Below, piece after piece: positions 35,954 through 44,773 of a stretch of 64,000 bases of DNA. The number at the start of each line of letters is the position of its first letter. Position 1 is the stretch's first letter. This stretch comes from an uncultured Lachnospiraceae bacterium (GTDB lineage: Bacteria > Bacillota > Clostridia > Lachnospirales > Lachnospiraceae): NCBI GenBank assembly GCA_910587935.1, contig CAJUNP010000013.1, positions 5,601 through 69,600 on the forward strand. The letters are read 5' to 3'. The notes below the pieces were generated by a model. That model made no database searches. It was not told where the DNA came from and saw nothing but the letters and a program-made list of their open reading frames with translations. Made by a program: the position numbers and the translations under genes.

Positions 35954-36898
35954 ATGGCAAGTGTCAGTTTGATGAGAATTATCGACAAAATGAAACTGGA
36001 AAACCTGACGCCCGAAATAGACATCACGGGAATCAAAATTACACAGCCGGACATTAACCGCCCGGCGCTGCAGATGGCCGGATATTTCGAACATTTTGAG
36101 GCTACGCGTCTCCAGATTATCGGGTTTGTGGAGTACACTTACATGGCGTCTATGGAGGAGGAACGCAAAAGCTTTATCTATGAGAAGCTTCTTTCCAACG
36201 ATATCCCCGGAATTGTATTTTGCCGGGAACTGAAGCCGGATCCCAAGTTTATGGAAATTGCCGTTAAAAATAAAGTTCCCGTGTTAACGACCAAAAAAGC
36301 AACGTCCGCATTTATGGCTGAGATTATCAGATGGCTGAACGTTAAGCTGGCGCCCTGTATTTCCGTACACGGCGTATTGGTAGATGTATACGGGGAAGGC
36401 GTACTGATTACCGGCGAGAGCGGAATCGGTAAGTCGGAAGCGGCGCTGGAGCTTATCAAGAGAGGACACCGCCTGGTTACGGACGACGTAGTGGAGATCC
36501 GCAAAGTCAGCGACGATACCCTGATCGGAACGGCTCCTGATATTACCAAGCATTTTATAGAATTACGAGGTATCGGTATTGTTGACGTAAAGACACTGTT
36601 CGGTGTTTCCAGCGTAAAAGACACACAGAATATCGATCTTGTTATCCGGCTGGAGGACTGGGATAAGGATAAAGAGTACGACCGGCTGGGGTTAGAAGAA
36701 GAATATACGGAATATCTTGGCAATAAAGTGGTATGCCATAACATTCCCATCCGTCCCGGACGGAATCTTGCGATTATCTGCGAGTCTGCCGCCGTTAACC
36801 ACAGGCAGAAAAAGATGGGTTATAACGCGGCCCAGGAGCTTTATACCAGGGTGCAGAATTCGCTGGCGAGACGACGCGATGAAGAAGATGAAAGATAA
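35954..36898 (+). CDS. hprK: HPr kinase/phosphorylase
   Basis: This 314-residue enzyme phosphorylates and dephosphorylates Ser46 of HPr and Crh to drive carbon catabolite repression. It has an N-terminal domain (1-130), Walker A GESGIGKSEAALELI at about residue 155, the capping-loop and signature region ELRGIGIVDVKTLFG, and a C-terminal helix. Length is normal. It leads a run of same-strand genes (glucokinase, murB, rapZ, whiA, a Crh-type HPr), so enzyme and substrate are encoded 4 kb apart. AAGGAG precedes the ATG. Confidence 0.96.
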   Translation: MASVSLMRIIDKMKLENLTPEIDITGIKITQPDINRPALQMAGYFEHFEATRLQIIGFVEYTYMASMEEERKSFIYEKLLSNDIPGIVFCRELKPDPKFMEIAVKNKVPVLTTKKATSAFMAEIIRWLNVKLAPCISVHGVLVDVYGEGVLITGESGIGKSEAALELIKRGHRLVTDDVVEIRKVSDDTLIGTAPDITKHFIELRGIGIVDVKTLFGVSSVKDTQNIDLVIRLEDWDKDKEYDRLGLEEEYTEYLGNKVVCHNIPIRPGRNLAIICESAAVNHRQKKMGYNAAQELYTRVQNSLARRRDEEDER

Positions 36899-36929
36899 AT
36901 CAGTTAAAAACGGAAGGAAGGGTAAAAAT

Positions 36930-37868
36930 ATGGGCAAATATGTATTTGGTGTAGATGTCGGCGGTACAAGCGTGAAGCTGGGGTTGTTTGACGTAGAAGG
37001 AGAGCTTTTGGATAAATGGGAGATACCCACCCGTACCGAAAACGGCGGAAGTGCGATTCTGCCGGATGTGGCGAAAAGCGTTAAGGCAAAAATTGCGGAA
37101 AAAGGAATTGCTGTGGCGGACGTGGCCGGCGTGGGCCTTGGCGCTCCCGGACCGATCGATGCACAAGGCGTTGTTTATAATGCCGTGAATCTTGGCTGGG
37201 GCGTTTTCAGTATTAAGGACACCCTATCGGAATTGCTCGGACTTCCGGTTATGGCCGGTAACGATGCGAATGTGGCGGCCCTCGGAGAAATGTGGAAGGG
37301 CGGCGGACAGGGTTATAAAAATGTCGTTGCGGTCACTCTCGGCACCGGAGTGGGCGGCGGAATTATCGTAGAAGGAAAGATTCTTACGGGTTCTACGGGA
37401 GCCGGGGGAGAGATCGGCCATATTCATGTGGAGGACCGGGAGGAAGAAGCATGTAACTGCAAGAACTTCGGATGTCTTGAACAATACACGTCTGCAACCG
37501 GTATTGTAAGACTGGCAAAAAGGCGTCTTGCAATGGACGACAAACCCAGCGCCATAAGAAGGGATAAAATCAGCGCCAAGACCGTCTTTGACGCAGTGAA
37601 GGCGGGCGATGAAGTTGCAATGGAAGTGGCGAAACAGTTTGGCGAATATCTGGGAAAAGGACTTGCAGCGATTGCGGGCGTTTTGAATCCTGAAATTTTT
37701 GTAATCGGCGGCGGCGTATCCAAGGCAGGGGAAGTGTTATTTGATTACATAGTGCCTCCGTTTAAAAGAACCGTATTCCAGGGCTGCCGGAAGGTAGAGT
37801 TTGCATTGGCGACCTTAGGGAACGACGCCGGTATTTACGGCGCTGCAAAGCTGGTTCTCGGAGAATAA
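36930..37868 (+). CDS. ROK-family glucokinase
   Basis: This 312-residue protein has an N-terminal ATP site VFGVDVGGTSVKLGLFDVEG, the central catalytic region LPVMAGNDANVAALGEMW with the Asp base, and TLGTGVGGGIIVEG. The ROK zinc motif is C-x-C-x4-C (EACNCKNFGCLEQYTSATG). ROK kinases phosphorylate glucose or other hexoses, and this subgroup in Firmicutes is usually glucokinase. The ATG at 36930 follows GGAAGGAAGGG; the open frame reaches far upstream inside hprK and is a shadow there. Confidence 0.9.
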   Translation: MGKYVFGVDVGGTSVKLGLFDVEGELLDKWEIPTRTENGGSAILPDVAKSVKAKIAEKGIAVADVAGVGLGAPGPIDAQGVVYNAVNLGWGVFSIKDTLSELLGLPVMAGNDANVAALGEMWKGGGQGYKNVVAVTLGTGVGGGIIVEGKILTGSTGAGGEIGHIHVEDREEEACNCKNFGCLEQYTSATGIVRLAKRRLAMDDKPSAIRRDKISAKTVFDAVKAGDEVAMEVAKQFGEYLGKGLAAIAGVLNPEIFVIGGGVSKAGEVLFDYIVPPFKRTVFQGCRKVEFALATLGNDAGIYGAAKLVLGE

Positions 37869-37932
37869 GCGGTAAAGTTCCGGACCGTCCGGAATAGAAT
37901 AAATTAATAACAGGAGAACCGGGGTTAAAAAA

Positions 37933-38847
37933 ATGATTAGTACGACCGTACAGGGAATTTTGGCAGGCTTTGTACCCGAAGAACATATTTTAATACAGGA
38001 ACCCTTAAGCAGACACACTACCTTTCAGGTGGGAGGCGAGGCGGACTGCGTGATTCTGATCGAAACGGAGGAAGAGCTGAGCGCGTTGAACAGGTATCTG
38101 AATCAAATCGGCCTGCCTTATTTTGTGTTGGGAAACGGAAGTAATCTTCTGGTCAGTGATCAGGGATTTCACGGTATCGTTTTGAAAACAAAAGGAAATT
38201 TTGAAAAAATCAGTACAAATGGCAATAAAATAACGGCCCAGGCAGGTGCGCTGCTTTCCCAGATAGCGAAAGAAGCATGTGAACAGGGACTGACGGGAAT
38301 GGAATTTGCAGCCGGGATTCCCGGAACCGCAGGAGGCGCCGTAATTATGAACGCGGGCGCTTACGGCGGAGAAATGGCGCAGGTGGTAGAACAGGTAAGA
38401 CTTATAGGCCAAAGCGGCGAAGTTTTTACCATGACTAATGCGGCCTTGGAATTCGGATACCGCAAAAGCGCCATTAAGAATCTGCCTTTTATCGTAACAG
38501 AGGTTACTTTTGCGCTGCAAAAAGGAGAACCGGAACAAATCAGGGCTAAAATGAACGAGCTGGCGGCGGCGAGACGTGAAAAACAACCGCTTCAATACCC
38601 AAGCGCCGGAAGCACATTTAAAAGACCGGAGGGATATTTTGCCGGCAAATTAATAATGGACGCAGGTTTCAGAGGATACAGTCTGGGCGGGGCGCAGGTG
38701 TCCGAAAAACATTGCGGTTTCATTATAAATAAGGGTAATGCAACGGCGCAGGATATTTCGGATCTGATCCAGGAGGTTTCGGAAGGCGTATATGAGAAAT
38801 TCAGGGTAAGACTGGAACCGGAAGTGATCAGAATAGGAAGTTTTTAG
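37933..38847 (+). CDS. murB: UDP-N-acetylenolpyruvoylglucosamine reductase
   Basis: This 304-residue FAD enzyme reduces UDP-GlcNAc-enolpyruvate to UDP-MurNAc in peptidoglycan synthesis. Visible motifs are TTFQVGGEADC, LGNGSNLLVSDQGF in the FAD domain, GIPGTAGGAVIMNAGAYGGE, and the C-terminal YPSAGSTFKRPEGYFAGKLI with the catalytic Ser of the type II MurB group, then GFIINKGNATAQD. Normal length. It precedes rapZ by 16 bases, an order common in Clostridia. Confidence 0.95.
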   Translation: MISTTVQGILAGFVPEEHILIQEPLSRHTTFQVGGEADCVILIETEEELSALNRYLNQIGLPYFVLGNGSNLLVSDQGFHGIVLKTKGNFEKISTNGNKITAQAGALLSQIAKEACEQGLTGMEFAAGIPGTAGGAVIMNAGAYGGEMAQVVEQVRLIGQSGEVFTMTNAALEFGYRKSAIKNLPFIVTEVTFALQKGEPEQIRAKMNELAAARREKQPLQYPSAGSTFKRPEGYFAGKLIMDAGFRGYSLGGAQVSEKHCGFIINKGNATAQDISDLIQEVSEGVYEKFRVRLEPEVIRIGSF

Positions 38848-38863
38848 CAGGACAGGAAGACAT

Positions 38864-39718
38864 ATGAGATTCGTTATTGTAACCGGAATGAGCGGCGGCG
38901 GTAAGAGTACCGCGTTAAAAATGTTGGAAGATGCGGGATTTTATTGTGTGGATAATCTGCCGGTATCTCTGATCAATAAGTTTGTTGAACTGATTGCCAC
39001 TCCCGACAGTGAAATCAGCAAAGTGGCCCTGGGGCTGGATGTCCGCACGGCGCAGTCTTTTTCGAAAGTAGAAGAAGTTTTAACGCATTTAAAAGAAAGT
39101 GGTTATGTATTCGAAATTCTATTTATGGAAGCGTCGGAAAGTACGCTGATTAAAAGGTATAAAGAGAGCAGACGTGTTCATCCCCTGAATCTTGACGGCA
39201 GGGTGGAGGACGGTGTCAGAAGAGAACGCAAAATACTGGAGGGAATTCGCAAAAAGTCGGATTATGTCATTGATACGACAAGGCTTTTAACCAGAGAACT
39301 GAAAGAAGAACTGGACCGTATATTCATTAAAAATGAAGAATATAATAGCCTCATAATTACAATCCTGTCCTTCGGCTTCAAAAATGGAATTCCGGGAGAT
39401 GCGGATCTTGTTTTTGACGTAAGGTTTCTTCCGAATCCATACTATATTGATGAATTAAAACATAAAACGGGGAATGACCAGGAGGTCCGGGATTATGTTA
39501 TGCGTTTTCCGGAAGCGGGAGAATTTCTGGACAGACTTACGGATATGATGAATTTTCTGATACCTGCGTATGTTAAGGAAGGAAAGTATCAGCTTGTGGT
39601 AGCCATTGGCTGTACGGGGGGCAAGCACAGAAGCGTTACGCTGGCGAGAGAATTATACGGCAGACTGAAGGATAAAGGTAATTATGGGTTAAGGCTTTCT
39701 CACAGGGATGAAAGCTGA
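38864..39718 (+). CDS. rapZ: RapZ/YvcJ-family nucleotide-binding protein
   Basis: This 284-residue protein has P-loop GMSGGGKST at the N-terminus, a D-x-R pattern in LDVRTAQSF, SRRVHPL, and the C-terminal region FLPNPYYIDELKHKTGNDQE and GCTGGKHRSVTLAREL typical of RapZ. In enterobacteria RapZ regulates glucosamine-6-phosphate synthase mRNA; in Bacillus the homologue YvcJ binds and hydrolyses GTP. The gene lies between murB and whiA. The Bacillus neighbour yvcK, usually between yvcJ and whiA, is absent here. Confidence 0.94.
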   Translation: MRFVIVTGMSGGGKSTALKMLEDAGFYCVDNLPVSLINKFVELIATPDSEISKVALGLDVRTAQSFSKVEEVLTHLKESGYVFEILFMEASESTLIKRYKESRRVHPLNLDGRVEDGVRRERKILEGIRKKSDYVIDTTRLLTRELKEELDRIFIKNEEYNSLIITILSFGFKNGIPGDADLVFDVRFLPNPYYIDELKHKTGNDQEVRDYVMRFPEAGEFLDRLTDMMNFLIPAYVKEGKYQLVVAIGCTGGKHRSVTLARELYGRLKDKGNYGLRLSHRDES

Positions 39719-39741
39719 CAGGTACATGAAGAGGTGTGGAC

Positions 39742-40608
39742 ATGTCTTTTTCTTCGGATGTAAAAGAAGAACTGACCAGACATATGGGCTCGGCAAGGCA
39801 TTGCCAGATCGCAGAATTAGCCGCGGTCCTGCATTATGGGGGTCAATTCGGACAGACAGAAGATAACGGGCTGATCATTGGTTTTCAGACGGAAAATCCT
39901 GCAGTTTTAAGAAAAGGCTTTACATTATTGAAAAAAACATATAATATAGAAAATGTTATGGCGATTTATGGTGACGAAAAGCAGAGCATTTTAGCGAAGT
40001 TCGGTGATTTGGCGGGACCGGTGAATCCGTTACTGCTCAAAAGCGCATGTTGTAAACGAGCATTTTTAAGAGGCGCTTTTCTGTGTATAGGTTCCATGAG
40101 CGATCCCAGTAAGAGTTATCATCTTGAATTCGTATGTGTAAAGCTTGCACAGGCCATGCAGCTGCAGGAGATTTTGACCGGCTTTTCCATAGAAGCCAAA
40201 ATTGTCCGCAGGAAAAAGTATTATGTGGTATATGTAAAGGAAGGGTCCGCGATTGTAGAGCTTTTGGGGATTATGGAAGCGCATGTTTCTCTTATGAGTT
40301 TTGAGAATCTTCGTATTTTAAAGGAGATGCGTAATTCCATAAACCGCCGGGTCAATTGTGAAGCGGCGAATATTTCAAAAACGGTGAATGCATCCACAAA
40401 ACAGGTGGAAGATATTATTTTGATTCGTGATACCTGCGGATTTGGCCGTCTGCCGGAGCATTTGAGACAGATGGCGGAAGTGCGGCTGGAACATCCGGAT
40501 GCGACGCTGAAAGAACTGGGCGAATTTCTAAATCCCCCGGTCGGCAAATCAGGAGTGAACCATAGACTCCGCAAGCTAAGTGAATTTGCGGATGAAATAA
40601 GAGCGTAA
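39742..40608 (+). CDS. whiA: WhiA sporulation/cell-division regulator
   Basis: This 288-residue protein is slightly shorter than the usual 300-320. It has an N-terminal region related to LAGLIDADG homing endonucleases (about 1-190; CCKRAFLRGAFLCIGSMSDP) and a C-terminal helix-turn-helix (about 205-285; LKELGEFLNPPVGKSGVNHR). WhiA controls sporulation genes in actinobacteria and affects cell division and chromosome segregation in Bacillus. The ATG at 39742 gives MSFSSDVKEEL, the usual N-terminus; a GTG two codons earlier is less likely. Confidence 0.94.
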   Translation: MSFSSDVKEELTRHMGSARHCQIAELAAVLHYGGQFGQTEDNGLIIGFQTENPAVLRKGFTLLKKTYNIENVMAIYGDEKQSILAKFGDLAGPVNPLLLKSACCKRAFLRGAFLCIGSMSDPSKSYHLEFVCVKLAQAMQLQEILTGFSIEAKIVRRKKYYVVYVKEGSAIVELLGIMEAHVSLMSFENLRILKEMRNSINRRVNCEAANISKTVNASTKQVEDIILIRDTCGFGRLPEHLRQMAEVRLEHPDATLKELGEFLNPPVGKSGVNHRLRKLSEFADEIRA

Positions 40609-40627
40609 AGCCTGAAGGAGGAAAATT

Positions 40628-40888
40628 ATGATCAAAAAGTCTGTAACCATCAATTTGGAAAGCGGTCTGGAAGCGAGGCCCATTGCTTTGCTGGTGCAAA
40701 AGGCCAGCCAGCACGAAAGCAGTGTGTACATTGAAACCGGCGACAAAAGAGTGAACGCGAAGAGCATTATGGGTATGATGAGTCTGGGATTGAACAGCGG
40801 CGAAATTCTTACGGTTATTGCTGAAGGAGAAGATGAAGATGTAGCGGTAACCGATATTGAGAAATTTTTAAGCGGTGCAAGCGCATAG
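40628..40888 (+). CDS. crh: Crh-type HPr paralogue lacking the PTS histidine
   Basis: This 86-residue HPr-fold protein has Glu at position 15 (GLEARP) where PTS HPr has the phospho-carrier His (GLHARP). Ser46 is present in the correct context (NAKSIMGMMSLG). It therefore cannot carry PTS phosphate but can be phosphorylated by HPr kinase, like Crh of Bacillus, which has Gln15. The order rapZ-whiA-crh matches yvcJ-yvcK-whiA-crh of Bacillus and supports this reading. With CcpA, Crh-P represses catabolic genes. AAGGAGG precedes the ATG, and a terminator follows. Confidence 0.88.
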   Translation: MIKKSVTINLESGLEARPIALLVQKASQHESSVYIETGDKRVNAKSIMGMMSLGLNSGEILTVIAEGEDEDVAVTDIEKFLSGASA

Positions 40889-40919
40889 AAAATTACAGAA
40901 GTTTTTATACAAAAGAATC

Positions 40920-40944
40920 GGGGCATCGCAGGATGTCCCTTTTT
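40920..40944 (+). terminator. Rho-independent terminator after the Crh-type gene
   Basis: A stem GGGGCATC with GATGTCCC (one G-T pair), a 4-base loop, then TTTTT. A longer outer pairing GAATC/GATTC flanks it. It ends the hprK-to-crh run. Confidence 0.85.
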
Positions 40945-40978
40945 GATTCATAGTCAGAGCGTAAACGGAGCGTTATAT

Positions 40979-41884
40979 ATGGAGAAGAAGTTATTGTTTA
41001 TATATAATCCGAAGTCCGGAAAGGCACAGATCAAAAACAGACTTTCCGATATTCTGGATTTATTTGTGAAGAAGGGATACCTGGTTACGGTGTATCCTAC
41101 CCAAAGAAGAAAAGATGCCGTGAAAGCCGCTATGGAACTGGGAGGCGTTTATGACCGGATCGTATGCAGCGGCGGTGACGGAACACTGGACGAGGTAATT
41201 TCGGGACTCATGCAGGGAGGGCACCAGGTTCCGGTAGGGTATATTCCGGCGGGAAGTACGAATGATTTCGGGAACAGTCTGGGAATTCCCAAGGATATGC
41301 TGCAGGCGGCGGGGACCGCCGTGACGGGAAAGGAATTTGCATGCGATATGGGAACCTTTAACGACAGCATTTTTGTTTATATTGCAGCGTTCGGAATTTT
41401 TACGGATGTTTCTTATGAGACGAAGCAGGAGATGAAAAATGTGCTTGGACATGTGGCGTACCTGCTGGAAGGGATGAAAAGGATTCCGGCGATCAAAACG
41501 TATGAGATGGCTTTTTCTTACGACGATATCCGTATAGAAGGGGAGTTCCTTTTTGGAATGATTACCAATTCCGTATCGGTAGGGGGATTTAAGAGGATTA
41601 CCGGTAAAAATGTGGTGCTGGATGACGGCGTTTTTGAGGTGACCTTAATTAAAAAACCTTCCAATGCCATAGAACTGAACCGGATTATTACGGCGCTAAT
41701 GAATAAGGATATCGATTCGGAGTGTATGTATTGTTTCCGGACAGGACACCTTAGCATTGAGACCGATCAGGATGTACCATGGACGCTGGACGGAGAATAC
41801 GGGGGCAACCCGAAAAAAATAGAAATTTGTAATTTGAGAAGGGCGCAGGTTATTATGGTGCCGCCGCGGGATAAGGAAGTTTAA
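40979..41884 (+). CDS. Diacylglycerol/lipid kinase (DagK/YegS family)
   Basis: This 301-residue protein has the DAGK catalytic domain: LLFIYNPKSGKAQIKN at the N-terminus, CSGGDGTLDEVISGLM with the GGDG nucleotide loop, and YIPAGSTNDFGNSLGIP. The C-terminal half has the metal-binding DVPWTLDGEYGG. Such enzymes phosphorylate diacylglycerol or related lipids at the membrane with ATP, recycling lipid released from lipoteichoic acid synthesis. The chosen ATG gives the family N-terminus; 12 further codons upstream are unlikely. Confidence 0.92.
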   Translation: MEKKLLFIYNPKSGKAQIKNRLSDILDLFVKKGYLVTVYPTQRRKDAVKAAMELGGVYDRIVCSGGDGTLDEVISGLMQGGHQVPVGYIPAGSTNDFGNSLGIPKDMLQAAGTAVTGKEFACDMGTFNDSIFVYIAAFGIFTDVSYETKQEMKNVLGHVAYLLEGMKRIPAIKTYEMAFSYDDIRIEGEFLFGMITNSVSVGGFKRITGKNVVLDDGVFEVTLIKKPSNAIELNRIITALMNKDIDSECMYCFRTGHLSIETDQDVPWTLDGEYGGNPKKIEICNLRRAQVIMVPPRDKEV

Positions 41885-41999
41885 CAGGAACTTTGAAACT
41901 TCATGAAAGTTTTACCAAATACTTATTTCTTTTTTTTTCTTAATGAGTTATAATATTGCTCAGAAAAAGCAATTCTAATTACAACTGGAGGTAATGAAT

Positions 42000-42863
42000 A
42001 TGTTAGTATCAGCAACTGAAATGCTTAAAAAAGCAAAAGCTGGCCACTATGCGGTAGGTCAGTTCAACATTAATAACTTAGAGTGGACAAAGGCAATCCT
42101 TTTAACTGCTCAGGAGAACAATTCTCCCGTTATCCTTGGCGTATCCGAAGGTGCAGGCAAGTATATGGGCGGTTATGACGCGGTCGTAGGCATGGTTAAC
42201 GGTCTGATCAAGGATCAGAATATTACCGTTCCCGTAGCGCTTCATCTGGACCACGGCAGCTATGAGCACTGCTACAAATGTATTGAAGCAGGCTTCTCAT
42301 CGGTTATGTTTGACGGTTCCCATTATCCCATCGACGAGAATGTAGCCAAGACTACCGAGCTTGTTAAGGCAGCGCATGACAAAGGAATCTCTATCGAAGC
42401 GGAAGTTGGTTCTATCGGCGGTGAAGAAGACGGCGTAATCGGTATGGGCGAATGTGCAGATCCTAACGAATGTAAGGCAATCGCAGATCTGGGCGTAGAT
42501 TTTCTGGCAGCAGGTATCGGTAATATCCATGGCAAATATCCTGAGAACTGGAAAGGTTTAAGCTTCGAGACGCTGGATGCGGTTCAGCAGCTTACAGGGG
42601 AACTTCCTCTGGTTCTTCACGGCGGTACGGGTATTCCTACCGACATGATCCAGAAAGCAATCTCTTTAGGCGTAGCGAAGATTAACGTAAATACCGAGTG
42701 CCAGCTTGCATTTGCAGCTGCTACCCGTAAATATATCGAAGAAGGCAAGGATCAGCAGGGTAAAGGTTTTGATCCCCGTAAGCTTCTTGCACCCGGTTTT
42801 GAAGCAATCAAAGCAACCGTAAAAGAGAAAATGGAGATTTTCGGATCTGTTGGAAAAGCTTGA
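42000..42863 (+). CDS. fba: Class II fructose-1,6-bisphosphate aldolase
   Basis: This 287-residue zinc-dependent glycolytic enzyme has the catalytic Asp and first zinc His in VALHLDHGSYEHC, Glu in EAEVGSIGGEED, zinc ligands in GNIHGKYPENW and LVLHGGTGIP, and NVNTECQLAF. Codon use is visibly more biased than in neighbours, as expected for a highly expressed gene. The ATG at 42000 lies eight bases after GGAGG, while the ATG at 41994 is only two bases away. Two terminators follow in tandem. Confidence 0.96.
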   Translation: MLVSATEMLKKAKAGHYAVGQFNINNLEWTKAILLTAQENNSPVILGVSEGAGKYMGGYDAVVGMVNGLIKDQNITVPVALHLDHGSYEHCYKCIEAGFSSVMFDGSHYPIDENVAKTTELVKAAHDKGISIEAEVGSIGGEEDGVIGMGECADPNECKAIADLGVDFLAAGIGNIHGKYPENWKGLSFETLDAVQQLTGELPLVLHGGTGIPTDMIQKAISLGVAKINVNTECQLAFAAATRKYIEEGKDQQGKGFDPRKLLAPGFEAIKATVKEKMEIFGSVGKA

Positions 42864-42955
42864 GACAGGTTAGAGAACAGATTGTTTCCTGGTTAAGAGA
42901 CAGTAACCCCTGCAGAGATTATGGTTTGGGGCGATAAGGAAGCAATTTCAGATTA

Positions 42956-42994
42956 GGCGGTATAGCCCCAATTATAAGGGCTGTACCGTCTTTT
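42956..42994 (+). terminator. First of two tandem terminators after fba
   Basis: A 13-bp stem with G-T pairs (GGCGGTATAGCCC with GGGCTGTACCGTC), a 9-base loop and TTTT. It lies 93 bases beyond the fba stop, so the fba transcript has a 3' untranslated region. Confidence 0.85.
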
Positions 42995-42995
42995 C

Positions 42996-43021
42996 TTGCG
43001 CTCTGTGAGCGCAATTTTTTT
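42996..43021 (+). terminator. Second tandem terminator after fba
   Basis: A perfect 8-bp stem TTGCGCTC with GAGCGCAA, a TGT loop, then a run of T. It starts two bases after the first terminator. Confidence 0.9.
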
Positions 43022-43078
43022 CAAATCTACACAATAGATTCAAATTTCTCTGTTACAATTACGATTAGGAGGTGCGCT

Positions 43079-43171
43079 ATGAGTAAAATCTTAATTGTTG
43101 AGGACGATTTATCGATACAGGCATTACTGCATGACTTTATACAGGAAGCCGGATATAGTGTTGCTTTATAA
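43079..43171 (+). pseudogene. Response regulator remnant (first 30 codons)
   Basis: After AGGAGG an ATG opens MSKILIVEDDLSIQALLHDF, the unmistakable start of a receiver domain with its acidic pair, but the frame stops after 30 residues. The phospho-acceptor Asp, the rest of the receiver and the DNA-binding domain are missing. The next bases read into the middle of a sensor kinase in another frame, so one deletion removed most of the regulator and the kinase start. Confidence 0.85.
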
Positions 43172-43779
43172 CATATAGATTTATTTTACAGGCAGCGCCT
43201 GAAAATTATCAATATGACATAGAAGATGCTGAATGGTGGATTTGCTTTTTGCCCAGCGATTTATCGAGAGAAAATAAGGAATACGCTTATATTTGGCTTG
43301 AAAGTACGGATAATGAAATACGGAATAGCTATGAAAATGAGTTTGAACTGCACTTCTTTCAGTCTGACGGACAGGAAGTAAGTTTACATGATATTAACCA
43401 GCCGATCGACGGGCATATCACCGATTTTGATAAAATTGAAAAAACCAAAGCCTATACGGTTACATTTGCCGACAGTGATTCGCTCTATACTCTATTGTTG
43501 ACAAGAAATCCTGCTAAACATACGCAGACAGAGGAAGCTATACAAAAAACACTTCCGGCGCTCGGTATTGTCGTTTTAGCAGGCTCGATCATTTCAGCTT
43601 TCTTCTATTCATGGTATATGACTGCACCCATTAAGAAAGTGAGCAAACTTTCAAAGCAAATGGCAGATTTGGATTTTACCGGATGGGATTGTATATTGTG
43701 AAAACGATCCTTAATTTGCATGGTGCAAAAATTGAAATTGCCAATACTGTTCCAGGTGTTATCGTTGACCTGCAGTTTT
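43171..43779 (+). pseudogene. Sensor histidine kinase remnant with internal deletion
   Basis: The frame from 43171 to 43701 encodes an extracellular sensor part (about 115 residues), a membrane helix (LGIVVLAGSIISAFFYSWYM) and a HAMP start (APIKKVSKLSKQMADLDFTG), then stops. At the same point another frame reads GLYIVKTILNLHGAKIEIAN to 43779, which is the C-terminal end of a HATPase domain. HisKA and most of HATPase are deleted, with a frame change at the junction. No ATG start remains in frame at the 5' end. Non-functional. Confidence 0.85.
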
Positions 43780-43894
43780 AGCGCTTATATTAAAAAACAT
43801 ATTCAATTCAAAGTAGATTCAAGTTAGGACGGTATTCTTTAACTGTACCCGGAAAAAGTAACAAAACCGTTGTTCACAGAAAGGAGATTCTACT

Positions 43895-44213
43895 ATGAAA
43901 AAATGTTTACGCATCATCTTTGCCACCTTCTTAACGGTAAGTGCGCTAACAGGGTGCGCAAGCCAAAGTAATTTGGCTTTGCGAAATTCTTCGCCCGAAC
44001 AAAGCAATGCTGCCGTGCAGAGTAGCGAATCCAATGCAAAATTACTTGAATGGTCTAAGTGAAGAAGAAATCGTGGATGGCGATATCAAAAAAATGCTTA
44101 TAGACAAGTCGGATGAACTTGCAAATAGCTTGTCTACCGAAAATATGAAGCTATCGCCTTGCGAAGTTTATTTGATTGAAATCCACAATGCAGGAACAGA
44201 AATCACCAAATAA
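43895..44213 (+). pseudogene. Lipoprotein remnant, frame-shifted
   Basis: An ATG after AAGGAG opens a lipoprotein signal (IIFATFLTVSALTGC, Cys21) that stops after 55 residues at 44062. A second frame (44037-44213) overlaps and continues as QNYLNGLSEEEIVDGDIKKM to a normal-looking end. I read this as one extracellular lipoprotein gene broken by a frame-changing deletion near 44030-44040. No family is recognised. It probably belonged with the decayed two-component genes upstream. Confidence 0.65.
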
Positions 44214-44247
44214 AAAGCAATCGCCAAATTATCCCTGAAAAGGGAGG

Positions 44248-44276
44248 ATGCCAGGTAAATAGAATTTACCTGGCAT
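44248..44276. terminator. Perfect hairpin, probable terminator of the lost element operon
   Basis: A 13-bp perfect inverted repeat (ATGCCAGGTAAAT with ATTTACCTGGCAT) and a 3-base loop, followed by TTATTATG, which is a weak T-run. It lies just after the lipoprotein remnant. Confidence 0.6.
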
Positions 44277-44580
44277 TTATTATGAAAAAGTTATTTATAT
44301 CAATAGCTTGATAATGTCGTTTGAAATGAAGTGGTTTTATTTGATATATTTAGTATAGGAGATATTTTTGACAAAAGAATGGAAAGGGATTGAAGTTTTA
44401 TTGAATGATTTGTAAATAAAATGTGAACAGGGAACAAGATGCAATGTATATTTTTTGCAAGTAAGTTGAATTAAAAAAATGAAAAAGTGCAGTTGAATTT
44501 GATTTTATATCAGTATAAAATTAAATTGATATGAGTTATCTTCACTGTAATTCCATTGTAATAGAAAGGTGGAATGAAGT
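44277..44580. other. AT-rich stretch without a gene
   Basis: About 300 bases of very AT-rich sequence between the hairpin and the integrase remnant. I see no open frame with a ribosome site, no tRNA and no clear repeat. Confidence 0.5.
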
Positions 44581-44773
44581 ATGGAAGCCAAAAACAGCAA
44601 TAGCATATACCGGTTGCAGCCTAAGTTTCTGGTCAAGGAAGAGCAAAAAGCGCAGGAAGAAAATAGAGAACCCATTATCATCCCTCACTTCAGTAATTCA
44701 GGAGATAATGGGTCATGCAAACACCTCCATAGCGATGGATATATGTGCCAAAGCTACGGAGGAAACTGCTTAA
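44581..44773 (+). pseudogene. Tyrosine integrase remnant (Tn916/ICE-type), internal deletion
   Basis: One frame reads KEEQKAQEENREPIIIPHFS, the stretch that in integrases of this group immediately precedes the catalytic H-x-L-R-H motif. The next bases in another frame read VIQEIMGHANTSIAMDICAK, the end of the catalytic domain, where the nucleophile region D-I-Y has become D-I-C. The intervening H-L-R-H segment is deleted. The gene is dead. It ends 3 bases into the 3' end of the convergent ppiB-like gene. Confidence 0.85.
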
